Shown: positions 44,960-56,893 of the stretch, in pieces
Layout: every line of letters starts with the position of its first letter
Position numbering within the stretch: position 1 is the stretch's first letter
Source: Rhipicephalus microplus
Taxonomy: Eukaryota > Arthropoda > Arachnida > Ixodida > Ixodidae
Length of the DNA stretch: 64,000 bases
Assembly (NCBI RefSeq): GCF_043290135.1
Contig: NC_134710.1
Coordinates: 13,407,321 to 13,471,320, forward strand
Direction of reading: 5' to 3'
Translations under genes and position numbers: made by a program
Notes under the pieces: model-generated
Database searches by the model: none
Told to the model about the DNA's origin: nothing
The model's input: only the letters and a program-made list of their open reading frames with translations

Positions 44960-45615
44960 AAACATGGGACCCAAGGAGCCTTCGGAAAAGGATCGCGCTT
45001 CGGTCGTCCCCGATGTCTCCTCGGCGGCCATAATCCATCCTGGTTAGAAGGTCAAAGAGCTCATCGCGTAAACAAAGAAGCGCCCAATTGATTCCCGAGA
45101 CGCCCGCGGGACATGTTTTATTCAGCTTGGCTGCTGGCGCCGGCCGCGCAAAGTTTTCGCCAAAGTAGCGCGAGGCCGGGGGAATGCAGTGGCGCGTAGG
45201 CCTGATAATGAATAATGTCAGCGGCGGCAATGGAAATTGCCGCACCCGGTGCGGTGATGAACAGCATCCGACGGAAAAGCGAGGCGAGGAGGGGAGAAGA
45301 AGCAAGACAAAAAGGAAGAAGAGTAAAAAATAAGGCCGCACCAAAGTGCGCATCACCAAGGGTGGAGCTAAGCCCTTCAGTGCCGCCAACTCCGCCTCTG
45401 GGCGCTTTTTATTGGCTCCGAGGGCGAAGCCGCGGGCCTCGTTGCTCACAAATCAAGTTGTTCCTTCCCGGGGCGACGCGGGCCCCGGGCCCGCCCTCGA
45501 GCGACCTCGGTTTCCCCCCGGGCCTCGGGGCTTTTCGTGACCCACAAATGGTGAAGCGCGGCGGTCCACGGGGACACCCAGCCCTGGGCCTCGGCTTCTT
45601 GCCGCGTTCGACATG
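44960..45615. other. GC-rich island
   Basis: Visibly the most GC- and CpG-rich unique stretch in the window, with GGGCCCCGGGCCCGCC-type sequence at 45480. It holds opposing open frames of 193 (minus, 44868-45449) and 148 codons (plus, 45215-45661) without domains. No transposon motif is present. It could be a promoter or CpG-rich first exon of a host gene; the sequence alone does not settle this. Confidence 0.4.
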
Positions 45616-46060
45616 TGTGAATAAAATACCAAATGTCCTCCACGACATACGGTACCCGTAAAGTTGGCAAAACGATCGCTATTTTTTGCACCAACCTGCA
45701 CCGAACCAACTTGCGTTGTAGGAAAGCATGTAATCAACAGAATGCAAACGATCCCGTAACTGGTACCATAAAGGAACCTAAAGGGTGCGTATACTTGGAC
45801 TACTATCAACTACTTCCGCTCTGGCTGCGTCAAAAGAATCCGTGTGGAGAAGCACAACAATAAAAAATTACTTTCCTTTCTTGTGCCATACGTATCATCT
45901 GTAGTTGACTCTTCTAACTCAGGATATCGAACTATCAAATAGGAGGTTGTGAAACTCTTTATGAAAAGAGACATGATTTTTCATTGTACGCTAACGATCG
46001 TAGTAAACATCAAGATTAGGCATTACGCTTCTTATGGTGTTGCAGAGACTTACTTTGCAG
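45616..46060. other. Unassigned sequence
   Basis: No feature recognised. Confidence 0.35.
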
Positions 46061-46227
46061 CAGGGGCGTAGCCAGAACTTTTTTTTCGGGGGGCTTTTAT
46101 GATTTTGGGAGGGGTGCCCCCTTGAAACGGTCATTTTTTGCTCTCTAGCCTATGTCGAAAAAGATTTCGGGCAGGGTGGAGGTGGGGGGACGAGTCCGGT
46201 GAGACACCCCCTGGTGACGCCCCTGCT
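46061..46227. mobile_element. MITE-like element with GCAGGGGCGT termini
   Basis: The ends are GCAGGGGCGTAGCCAG and CTGGTGACGCCCCTGC, inverted with three mismatches in 16. The G-rich interior resembles 42881-43135. No clear target duplication. Confidence 0.65.
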
Positions 46228-46551
46228 TTGAAGGTATCTGTCTTGCACGCCTATGATAGTTTAACCCATTTTTCCCGATGTGAATTATTCTTCGGCCATG
46301 ACGAAACTTCGTTAAATGCTGGATGCTTAACGTTTTTTTTTAAGTAGTAATCCTTTCACGGGTATTAAATTCACTATTGGCTTCAAAAGCACATACAATA
46401 AATGATAAAAAATTTGCGGACACCTAAAGCAAAAATATTGTCATAAAATTGTGACAAAGTTGAATAGCGTTTTGGTCCATATTAAGCTTCATTTTCGCAG
46501 TCTAGAGATACAAGTAAAAATATGAGCTAAACAATTCTGTATGGTATACGT

Positions 46552-46552
46552 C

Positions 46553-46625
<73 letters not shown>

Positions 46626-46632
46626 GTAATAA
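46552..46632. repeat. AAT trinucleotide microsatellite
   Basis: About 27 units, the last part with one AGT interruption. Confidence 0.95.
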
Positions 46633-46854
46633 ATATATGTGGTTTTGCGTGCAAGATATATTTATTATTTACGTCCCAAACCATATTGTGGCTTTAGGAC
46701 GTTAAACTTCAAGAAATGTTCAGAAAAAAAATTACGGAAAAAAAATATGGATGACTCAATATGCCACTCCCCAGCCCGACAAAAGTGTTTTATTCTACAA
46801 AGTCAGGGTGTAATCTTCCCAGAGTCTCGCCACGTTATCAGTGAGAACAGGCTG

Positions 46855-47249
46855 TTGTATTTATTGCTGTTAAGCGTCCCAAAACCGCCATACGATTATA
46901 AGAGATACCGTAAAGTAGAGGGCTCCGGAAATTTCGGCCACCATGGGGTTATTTGCCTTGGGAGATGATTTAGACTCCAACCAAAAGATTTGCAGAAACC
47001 CGACGTTCCGAAACCGAAACCGACTTGGTTCCTTCCTCAGGGGTGACTGCGGGACTACGTTTCCAACCCAAACGGACAGACTTCTGACGAACGTTTACAT
47101 TCAGGTTATTCGCCCTGCATCTAAATATAAGTGCACGGGCCACAAGCCTTTGCTCCTCCATCGAAAACGCGGCCATCGCGGCCGGGATTCAATACCGTGA
47201 CCTGCGGGTCAGCGGCCGAGTACCTTTGCCACTGGATCACTGCGGCGGG
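46855..47249 (-). mobile_element. Ruka-like SINE split by a 144-bp insertion
   Basis: SINE body from GCGTCCCAAAACCGCC to CCATGGGGTTATTTGCC, then foreign sequence, then CATCTAAATATAAGTGCACG to the GACCTGCGGGTCAGCGGCCG head. It is among the more diverged copies. Confidence 0.8.
46961..47104. mobile_element. 144-bp insert inside a SINE
   Basis: Bounded by GTTATTTGCCTTG (46948-46960) and GTTATTCGCCCTG (47105-47117), 11 of 13 identical, which looks like a target duplication. The minus strand reads PEEGTKSVSVSERRVSAN, similar in flavour to short conserved tails near the 3' ends of some retroelements; identity unknown. Confidence 0.55.
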
Positions 47250-49685
47250 TGAATGAGAACTGTCGGCCGTGAGATATGCGTAATGACAATGGCGTACCAT
47301 TGATCGGGATGAATCGTTGTGAAATTCAGACGTACATGCATTGTTGGCATCCGACATATAGCCAAAGTGTGCAATGGCTGTTTTTGGCAACAGAAAACAG
47401 GCAAGGCGTTTGCTTTCTGAGAGCACTGTTTTCTTTTGCGGAGGAATGCTTAGTGACGTGCTATTTTTCAGATTTTCTCTGACTTTCTTTATCCTCCGGG
47501 AAACAAAGTTAGCTCGTAATGTGTAAAGTTGTTGGAAATTACACAGTTAGTTGTCCTTTGAGCATTCCTACGTATCCTCCATCGACATTTCGGTAGCTAC
47601 GTGAGCACTTGACGAGTTACAAACCTAGTCTTGACTAATTATATTTCACAAAGAAAAATGATTCGAGGCTGCTCCAGTCTTCTGAGAACCATAAGTACAA
47701 TAGGTGCACTTGACGTAACGCCGTTTTTTTTAGTGACGCTGCAGGTGAAAATTCCTGAAATTGTTTTTGAGTGCGCAAGTGTTGCACAGCACTCCTTTCC
47801 ATATATTGCAAGAAAAGCGGCTCACAACAACACACCTGCATTTTTTTTTAATTTCCCCCCCATGGTATGCAGCTAAGGAACGAGGGAGGTTATTCAAGGT
47901 GCGAGAGAAATGAGTGTGCTCTCATAGACGTCTTCATAGGCAACTATGCGTGCTCATCGGGTGCCAGAACCCACCCGGGATTTTCATGTCATACTCAGTG
48001 TGCCTCGTGCGTCGACTACGTGAGGCATTTTTCTTAGTTCGACTGCGTTAATAGCTCTGTGGAGTCAGGTGCTTCTCTTTTAAAGGGCCCTTCACCGCGC
48101 AGCGTTGAAAGACAAGAGAGTGGTTCCTCCTCGCGTTAGCTACCCTTCCTAGAGGTTATATCTCCTCCTTGCCACCTATTTCTCGTAAGAACGCGTATAA
48201 TTTCAGCACTAAGAGTTGAGCTTATCGAGATTTCGTGCTTGCCGGCTACACACTGTTGTATTCTATTGCGAACACGCATAATAAACAATCAAGTGAAGTG
48301 ACTTCATTGCGCACGATAGTCAGAGAACGTGTGTGGGCAGCCACGAAGTGTAGGAGAAGACAAATAACGTGCTCTTACGGACACCCATCGACAGTATGCA
48401 CCGTAAAGACATCACCGAAATTACTGTTATTGCATCACAAAATGCACAAGAAACAACATCAGGAATGCCTGGAGAGAAGAAAGTTCGCTTTTTGTGTTTA
48501 CAGAGGCTTGTAAGGTTCCGCCGCGCTAACAAAAGGAGTTGAGAAGTGAACAGCGTGACTAGGAATCGGGCACGCGATGGCATTTCCCACTCACTCTGCG
48601 TGGCGCCCCCTAAACATCCCGAATGTAAACACAAAGCTTCCCTTCCATGACAAAGAGCGGATTTCTCGTGAGGGAAAGCAAACTTCTCGGGGTCAATATG
48701 GTTGATTGGGTGAGTTTGTGATACCTGATTGTTTTGAAATGACAGCGCACTACTTAGACGCGGACAGAAAGACAGGGACAAGCACTGCCCCATTTTTGAT
48801 GGGTGAACTGTTCGGCTATTTTCACTCGACACAGCCGTCGCTTACCGCTTACTATGAAAGTTGTAGGCTATCTGGGGGCAACTAATGCAAGTACACATGC
48901 AAGGTATGCTCACTACGCCATAAACCACCTTAACTGTCAGGAAGTTGTGAAGCACCCAATATGCCACTGTTCGGTATTCTGCAGATAAGCCAGGTACCCG
49001 CAACACATATGTAAGGCACTACGCTTACTTTGCGCTGTGGCTGACGACGGTGAAGAATTAAGGCTGAGTCACGTATAATTAGTTGCGAACAATGAATGAC
49101 CCACTCGTTCCGCAACTCATTATGGAACGCCTAGTTATCATTTTACTCTTCTACGATGATATAATATATATGTTAACACGGTTCCTAGCTTGCTCGACGT
49201 GGCTCCTGCATAGTGTGTTTTAGCGAAGGAGTTCCAAGAGCCAGCGTGGCTGTGTGAATATTTGACGGCCACGCAGAAGTCGCAAGTTCAAATCTCATCT
49301 ATTCCAAGAATCTTTTTAATTACAATTCCTTTTTGTTTTTCACGACAATACAGCGGTTACGGACACCAGCGCGGACGGCGGCCTATTACTACAGCACGTA
49401 AGTCACTTGTTTTAGCGATCTGTATAAAGTTTTCACTGTATATATTAAAGGCCTCAAACATCATCACTGTCCCTGGAGTCATGGCAGAGAACACGGCGTG
49501 GCTGCTTACGAATGGTTAGGTGGGTGGAAGCAAAGAGTAACGGCCACTACTGGTAGCATCTCATCGACGTTGACTCTGTTGCTTGATGTTAAAAAGCGAG
49601 GTTGAAGCACGGAACCTCACCCGCTGTTAGATGGGCTCAGGTTTGAGTCACGATGATAATCAGAATAGCAGACTATTCCGGAATA
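47250..49685. other. Unassigned sequence
   Basis: No gene seen; the longest frame (170 codons, minus, 48320-48832) has no motif. A weak tRNA-like stretch with a B-box-like AGTTCAAATCTC lies near 49240-49305. Confidence 0.4.
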
Positions 49686-49914
49686 TTTTAGGGGCGCAGC
49701 TCCTTTTTTTAGGGGCGCAGCTCCTGGGTCGTTCCCTCCTTTGTAGTAGTAGTAGTAATAGCAGTAGTAGTATGTAGCCACCTATAGTTTATGAGATGGT
49801 CAGTATGGCGTTTCGGTATATGTTCTTGGGAACAATATAACTAGATGCCGTTAGTGATATTTACAGCATATGCACGGAGTGAATGATGATGAGTAGGGCG
49901 AAGCTTCCATCTGA

Positions 49915-50030
49915 CCATGCGTCCGTCCGTCTGTCTGTGCATCCATGCCTCCATCTGTCCGTGCTTCCATTTGTCCGTCCATCCATGCCTCTGTCCGTCC
50001 GTCCGCACGCACCGACGGATGGACGCTTTG
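49915..50030. repeat. Degenerate GTCC/ATCC/GTCT tetranucleotide array
   Basis: CCGTCCGTCTGTCTGTGCATCC-like units; a similar array on the other strand composition lies at 50140-50235. Long frames here are artefacts. Confidence 0.85.
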
Positions 50031-50894
50031 ACCCGCTCATCATCATTCACCCCGTGAATATGCTGCGATTTTAGGAGTGAAGCTCCTCTTTGTTTAATCT
50101 TGTTCTGCATCAAGCGCGTCAGGCCAGACAGATACACAAGACAGATGGACACATGGATAAACAGACGGACAGATAGACAGACAAACGGACAGACAGACGG
50201 ACAGACAAACGGACATACCAATGTACGGACGCTTCGCCCCACTCAACATCATTCATTCCGTGATTATGCTGTAATTTTTTTCCTGCTTTCTTTTGTCTGA
50301 TTTCATGCGGTGTGGTTGCGGGTGGCAGCAGCATACTACACCACTGCAACTGCCACTGTAATCTGATGAGAGCTTTCTCCGTAAAATTGAGCTTTTATGA
50401 GTTACGAAACTTACATTTTGCGTTAAATAAAAAAAATGCTGATGGTAAACAAGTTTTTAAGGAGTGTGTGACTACCAAATAGTATAGCTTCCGAATCGAA
50501 TCGAAGACAGGGAAGACGAATATCGAATGCAATATAGAAGGTTTTCTTTTCACAGGCTTCAATTTTTACGAGTTCTCACGACAAATAAATATCCGTGGTG
50601 GGACACACTCGTGGTATTTTGTTGTTATTTGTTGTTGTTGTTGTTGTTTTTGGCATCGGGTGCAATATACAGAGGAGGGGGAGGGTACAATTGCATAAAT
50701 GATTGTGTAAACTGTGCGAATAGTGTAGACCAGTTGTGTGAATTGTGTACACCTTACACAAAATCTGCGGCCATCTAGTCGTCACCGTATGCCTTTCCCC
50801 CATGTTGAAGGCTAAACACGATCCGCAAGTGTACACACAGAGAGTATAAGTAGCAAACAACGTGTGGCGGCTGACAGGAACGCAATGTCAACAT

Positions 50895-51019
<125 letters not shown>

Positions 51020-51522
51020 CAGATTGAGAAAACTGGGACGCTGGAAAAAATCGCAGCATATCCACGGAGTGAGTAATAATGAGTTGGCCGAAGCGTCCAT
51101 TCGTCCGTCTGTGCATGCGCCCATGCGTCCAATCGCGTTCGAGAATGCAGATGGCACGCGGGTAAAACTGACGAGACGCAAGCCAAAGAGGTCGAGCACA
51201 GGCGTCTTCAACGCGCCCGCCTCTCAGCTTCGTTTATGCTTCACCAACGATCAGCCATGTACGGCGACTATCAAGGAAACTGGGAGAGGTACTCGTTCTC
51301 CGCGTACCCAAGCACGGCACGCGCAGCAGCCAATCGGAGAGTAGAGGTACAGTGCCATCTTAAATAACCTCAATCAAGTGCAGTTTGTATGTACTGCTGT
51401 GAGATAGTGCCGTCTATTACACTGTTCGGGAAATACTGTCTTCATTTCTTTCTCGTCTCCTTTTCTCTCTGTTACGCGTGACGCATGACAAGGTTAGCCT
51501 AAGAGGAGCTTCGCCCCTAAAA

Positions 51523-52083
51523 GTCTTACTCAAAACTAACCCCTCTATCATTATATTTCTTAGCGGTCAATGAGAAGCAGCAGATCGTTCCGTTTCCCGG
51601 CTACTGCTTACGACTAACTTCCCGGCGCATACAAAATGGCTTCGTGTACGAGTTTCAAAGCTGCATCGTGGCTGTACTCGAGCCTACCTGTACTGATCTT
51701 GACGTTATTGCTTTATTACATTGCGTTAACGTATACATGTTGGACAGGTAGCTCGTGCGTGCCATCGATTCTCGGTGAATGAACCGAGTACACTGCAGCG
51801 TGTTTCTATTTCGTTGGCGATTGTGGTGTTTAACAAGGTAGCGATGGGTGTGGGATGCTTTACACCTTTATTGCTCCACTATGCATAATTTTCAAGCATT
51901 TTATTTGTTATCATTCCCATTTCATAGGGGTGGCCAAAATTTTCAGACCCCGACCCCCCCCCCCCCCCTGATTTCATTCTTTTATGCCGGGGTCCACCAA
52001 TACTTCGGTGGCGTATTTCTGGCACAAAAATGGCGTCCAAAATGTATTCACGATCAGAAAGCAACCGAATCAAAGTTCTATTA
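51523..52083. other. Unassigned sequence with a poly-C tract
   Basis: No gene is recognised; a run of C occurs at about 51954-51968. Confidence 0.4.
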
Positions 52084-52166
52084 ACGGGAATCGAACCGAC
52101 AATACTTCGACCCGCGACAATAGAGGCCGGGCACGCTACCCAAAGTGTCATTGCCACACACTCTGG
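52084..52166 (-). mobile_element. tRNA-derived SINE head fragment
   Basis: The minus strand has GGGTAGCGTGCCCGG and the B-box GGTTCGATTCCCG at tRNA spacing. Only the head is recognised. Confidence 0.5.
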
Positions 52167-52759
52167 AGGCTTTTTTTTTTCAAACACATCTCTTTTTTTT
52201 GTGACAGTGTCATTTCACAGTAACCTTGGTATGGTGAAGTAATGCTTGATTACCGTGCCCTCCGCGACTAGTTCTTCAATGCGTCATTCCTATGCGTTCA
52301 CCATATTCGGCAAGTTTCTAAGAAGATAAGTGCAACATTGTCCATTGATCAACACAACGCCAGGTGGTCACATTACCTGTACCGTCAGCCTCCCTCATAG
52401 CATCCATTCACAGAAAAAAATAGCTTTGCGTCGTTTGGCTGTAATAGCTAATCAAGTTATACTCGGCGTACCATTTTTCAATAGAGCCCTTTATCATGCA
52501 TTGTTATTCGTGCAAGAGCCGCTCAAACCTCAAAAACTTTGCGTGCCAGTGTGAAAGTAATTTCATATGTCTACCATTAGATAGTTTTCCTTGCACTTAT
52601 TTGTATTTGCGTGTCTTATTCTTAACCTTCGCCTTAATTTCTGCTGGTCTTGTTCATAGCCGTCCAGTCGCAGCGAAGCGTCAATCTCGTTTCACGCACC
52701 AGAGTTTCACTTCTGGCACCTCAAGTCTTCCATTCGCTCTACCTGCGGTCAATTACTGT
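52167..52759. other. Unassigned sequence
   Basis: No feature recognised before the RT fragment. Confidence 0.35.
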
Positions 52760-53350
52760 AAGTTTAGGGTTTAGGTCCCTTCATTCCCTCCCCTCCCCTC
52801 CAAACGTAAAGCTTCTTAGTTATTTCACTTTCGTTAGGCCGAAGCTGGAGTATGCGAGTATCGTGTGGGACCCCCATACTAAACAAAACGTTAAAAAACT
52901 TGAAAGGATTCAGCGGAAGGCCATTCGGTTTGTTTATTCTAGGTTTTTGCGAACGGACTCCCCCACAGACCTAATGCTAGTTAATAATATTCCTTCCCTT
53001 CAGGATCGTAGAAAGAAGTCCCGCCTTGATTTTCTGTCTTTTTTTGTATAATCGCAAACTTTCCCTTGATCCAACCCCTTTTCTTTCTCCATTAAACACA
53101 AGACCGACAAGACATCGCCAACCAAATGCACTAACTCCGTACTTCGCGAGAACGGACACGTTCAAATTTTCATTTTTTCCACGCACCATTTCAGACTGGA
53201 ACCAGACGATCGAATGTAGTACTTGCGATACTGAGTAACTGTGCACTGTTTTTCTTTTGTTTTGCGTGTATTGTATTTCTCTTTGCATTACACCATGCCC
53301 TCCTGCTTGGACCGAAGTGTGGTCCGCAGTATGTATTAAATAAATAAATT
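52760..53350 (+). pseudogene. CR1-like RT, C-terminal fragment with 3' end
   Basis: Frame KLLSYFTFVRPKLEYASIVW, VKKLERIQRKAIRFVYSRF, NNIPSLQDRRKKSRLDFL, then a one-base shift near 53040 to SLDPTPFLSPLN and DTFKFSFFPRTISDWN. This is the usual end of CR1-like ORF2 including the FFPRTI-x-DWN box. The 3' end is TATGTATTAAATAAATAAAT at 53331-53350. It is 5'-truncated, one frameshift only, so fairly young. Confidence 0.85.
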
Positions 53351-55960
53351 CCACTACGAGGTGCCCGTTTGTTGCGACATAGTCCAAAGCTGCTCCGACA
53401 GCTCAAACAGTGCGAGCTAAGAGGGCGGAAAGCAGTGGTCGTCTGCTTGTCGTCTGCTTCTGCCATAACTACATGTGGTCGATACGAATCTTAAAATCAA
53501 TAATTTCGTTATAGTTCCAAGTTGAACAGGTTAAAATTTGCTTTTTATTAACATCTAGCTGTTTGAAAGTTTTTTTTATTGAACTATGCTCGATTTTCTT
53601 GTTTATTGGGCTTTCAACAAGTTCAACCAGGGTGTGCAGACCACAGCAAAATAGCGATATCTCTGGCAGATCGCGATGCGCGGGTCCAAATAGTCTTGAT
53701 TCCCATCACGCCCGATTTTGATTTAAAGTGACCGTGTAGCAGTACCTAATTTTGATGGTGGCTAATCCGGATCGATACTGATCGCGATCGAAAGTGCACG
53801 TGTGACACTGGTATAAAAGTGGGCTGCGGGTTACTGTGCCAAATCAGAATTTTCTGTCCCCTTTTGCTCATCTGTGGTGATTTGCATGTCTCAGTAAAAA
53901 ACACTGGTCCATCACTGTGTTCTTTGCTCCTTCCCAGGTTTCTCGCCTTCGTAACGCCACGATGAGCGCCAGCGTCAATGCTGCCGCAAGTGCAAGCGTT
54001 AGCACCCGCTGTTTTCCATTCACACATGGTTCTCTTTACCCGGAGATGGTGTAAATTTTTCATAATGTAGCAGCTATTGGCCACATGCTTCGGGAGCAAC
54101 TAACACTTTTCATGTTCACTTTTAGGTGTGAGATGTGCGTATTTTTTACATTTTAATTGTATGGTAGGTCTATACATAACACACGTCGGTGACAGCAATT
54201 CTGTGTACAACTTACGTCGTTGACTACAACAGCAAAATATTATTTCATTAAACGATCACGGACCATCTCCCTGAAAGGAACCATGATGAGATACGAAGAA
54301 GCAGCGGTGCGCACGCCATTAACTCTGCTGAAACAGGCAACAACGCGGGTGCAGAAACAACTGTTTGAAGCGGAACATGATGTAGCCTTTATTCTCGTAA
54401 ACATTTCTTTGAAACGCAGACATGGGAGATGGGTTGGGTTTCGTGTAAGTTTCATCAGAGATAAACGATCCGGTAGAGTGTTTCTACTCGACGTATAGTC
54501 GAGGGTTGCGGATGGTGGAGCCCTAGGGTGAAGTGAGAGAGAAGTGTGTTGCGAGCGGGCGGAGGAGCAACACCACCTAGGTGTGTTGGGAGGAGCCGGC
54601 AGCTGCTGCGGGTGAGAGAGAAGTGACGTAACCACGCAGCTGCGGCTTAACCTACTTGGCATCGTTCCAACAACTGCGGTGGGGGAAAGTGGTGCGGCGC
54701 GTTGGCACGGAGACGCGAACGAACATCGTTACACAGGCTAGTCAAAGAGCTACTTCGCATCTAAAAGATTGTCTTAAAAACAATGGATACTTAGAAATAT
54801 TATGTTTAAGATTAGAAAGTTAGAAACGTAAGAAGCAGGAGGGTATACGTTTTCCGCTAGTATATGCATTTTACGAACGTTACACGTTAGTTTAATGCTT
54901 GTATAGGCACATAGTCACTTCCACTGATACAATATTTTCGAAGCTACGTATCTGCTACGTTACTTTGTCTGTAGGTGGTGGTGGTGGTGATTGTGGTGTT
55001 GCAACAGTCAGGGTTACCCTGCCCTAAGTGGTTGGCAATCGTTCCGCCCGAGCATCTGAATAAAATGGTCTGTCACTAACTTACACACAGCCCAGGGTCT
55101 CGCAGGAAAGCCATGAGAATACGTTGCACGCTCCTACCGTTGCTTTGGGCCCTTCAGAAAAAAGTCACAGTTTCGGCACAAGGCCGAAGCAATGAATGCG
55201 ACAGCAACGCATCGAGCTAGGGTATTTCGGAACCATGCCAAATGTAATGAACGCGATCTATCGTGCTTTAATTGAAAGTAATGCAGTAACCACAATATCG
55301 GAGCAGGTGTTGTGAGTACTTAACTGCTTGACGTTTGACAGGAGGCGAAGTGCAACGTCGGCACTGAAAAACGCGACAACCCACTGGTTTTCACGTCGAA
55401 GTACATAAGCGTTCAAGTCTCCAGACAGATTCTGTAGGGCACACCGCACATAAATTGCACCGCAAGAAGTTCACGACGGCAGTCCGCAATGTTCCTGGTG
55501 AGTAATATGCTGTTGCGAAGACAAATTTGTGCCATATTTCAACGGCGCAAGCGTCAACACAACAAATCTGGGGCCGTGAGCTGACTTTGCCCGTCTAAAG
55601 TGATAATACCGGTGCGCATTTTGATGGGAACCAAATCCATAAGCACAACAGGACCAGCAAAAAAATGGGGGGGGGGGAGGCAGACCTCAATTTCAAGTCT
55701 CGCGGCCCCATGCCGCTAATTTTCCACAGGATGGGTGCCTTCCCATCTGACAACAACTTCGCTTTGCCGAGCACCACGCCGGAAGTGCACTTGTACCTAT
55801 TTAACCAGGACCTGACGGCACCAATTCTCTGCCTCCCACAGGAGCGGCGGATGCTCAACTATTTCACCAAGGCTGTGGCGGGTTAAGTTACGCCTAGGGG
55901 CCTTCGCAGAACCTTATGGGGCTACCTTTGGAGATGAGTACCCAGAAACAACCGAACGCC
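53351..55960. other. Unassigned sequence
   Basis: No gene is recognised. Frames at 54220-54498 (92 codons) and 54240-54662 (140, minus) overlap on opposite strands and show no domain. A GGTGGTGGTGGTGATTG patch is near 54975. Confidence 0.4.
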
Positions 55961-56085
55961 AGGTCGGTTTACTCCTCTACCCATTGGGAAAAACCGGTGG
56001 GTTTCCGGTCGACCCTGGGAATCGAACCCGGACCTTTCGAATTGGAAGCGGACGCTCTAACCATGTAACCACCGCAGTGGTCCCG
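55961..56085 (-). mobile_element. tRNA-derived SINE, different family
   Basis: On the minus strand TGGTTAGAGCGTCCGCTTCC (A box region) and GGTCCGGGTTCGATTCCCAG (B box) lie at tRNA spacing, followed by a GGAAACCCACCGGTTTTTCC tail region. The body is unlike the Ruka copies. Confidence 0.65.
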
Positions 56086-56370
56086 AATAGTTCTAAACTT
56101 GATGCGAGCAATTTTCGTTTCTGCTGCTTCAGAGTTGAAGTGGAGCCAAAGACATTTTGAAATGCCCCTTTCATCCAACTCTATGTGCTTCGTGAACCCA
56201 CCTTTCCATTGATCAAGCCATCGGACACTTCAATATTTAGGGAAAGCATGTATGACTTGTCCAAGCAATGTACGTGCTTTGTTGAAGAATGCTTCTTTCA
56301 AGATCATTGACTGTTAAGTCAGTGGTAAATGGTGTATATACATAGCTCGCCGTTAGCGATATCACAGTAT

Positions 56371-56440
56371 GAGCGGCGTGGCCTAGTTGGATAACTCAGT
56401 ACGGTGGCGTGTGATGGGTCACTGGTTCGAGTCCCCTTTA
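56371..56440 (+). other. tRNA-like SINE head
   Basis: GCGGCGTGGCCTAGTTGGAT and CACTGGTTCGAGTCCCC give A and B boxes, but acceptor pairing is poor. A tRNA-derived repeat is likelier than a gene. Confidence 0.5.
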
Positions 56441-56630
56441 AGTGTCTGAAATTTATTTCTTCCTATCTATATTCTTTGGGCATTTTATAAATATATACAT
56501 GCATATACATACCTGGGACATGGCGAAGACGGGGGTGACACAAATCAGCCGACTGTGTTCATATAATGGCTATCACAATAAAACCACATCTTAGACCATC
56601 CCATGCCAGTGACAACCTTTTTGTAAGCTC

Positions 56631-56879
56631 TTATGCCCCGCCGTGGTGGTCTAGTGGCTAATGTACTCGGCTGCTCACCGGCAGGTCACCGGTTCGAATC
56701 CCGGCTGCGGCGGCTGCATTTCCGATGGAGGCGGAAATGTTGTAGGCCCGTGTGCTCAGATTTGCGTGCACGCTAAAGAACCCCAGGTGGTCGAAATTTC
56801 CGGAGCACTCTACTACAGCGTCTCTCATAATCATATAGTGGCTTTGGGACGTTAAACCCCACATATCAATCAAATCAAT
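56631..56879 (+). mobile_element. Ruka-like SINE
   Basis: Complete copy with GGTTCGAATCCCGG and AATCAAATCAAT tail. A perfect 14-bp duplication CTTTTTGTAAGCTC flanks it (56617-56630, 56880-56893). It sits in or next to the 3' end of the minus-strand LINE remnant. Confidence 0.97.
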
Positions 56880-56893
56880 CTTTTTGTAAGCTC

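Noticed and set aside
44868..45661. 193-codon minus and 148-codon plus frames in the GC island
   Set aside because: They overlap on opposite strands, show no domain or splice context, and are expected from high GC.
48320..48832. 170-codon minus frame
   Set aside because: No recognisable domain, signal or conserved block; the opposite strand is also partly open.
49841..50242. 133-codon minus frame with repeated CPSVCP/RRTDGW-like text
   Set aside because: It derives from the GTCC/GTCT tetranucleotide arrays.
54220..54498. 92-codon plus frame with basic C-terminus
   Set aside because: It overlaps a longer minus frame and neither shows motifs; kept only as unassigned sequence.
56371..56440. 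Functional tRNA gene
   Set aside because: A and B boxes are present but acceptor pairing is poor and no terminator T-run follows at the expected place; a SINE head is likelier.
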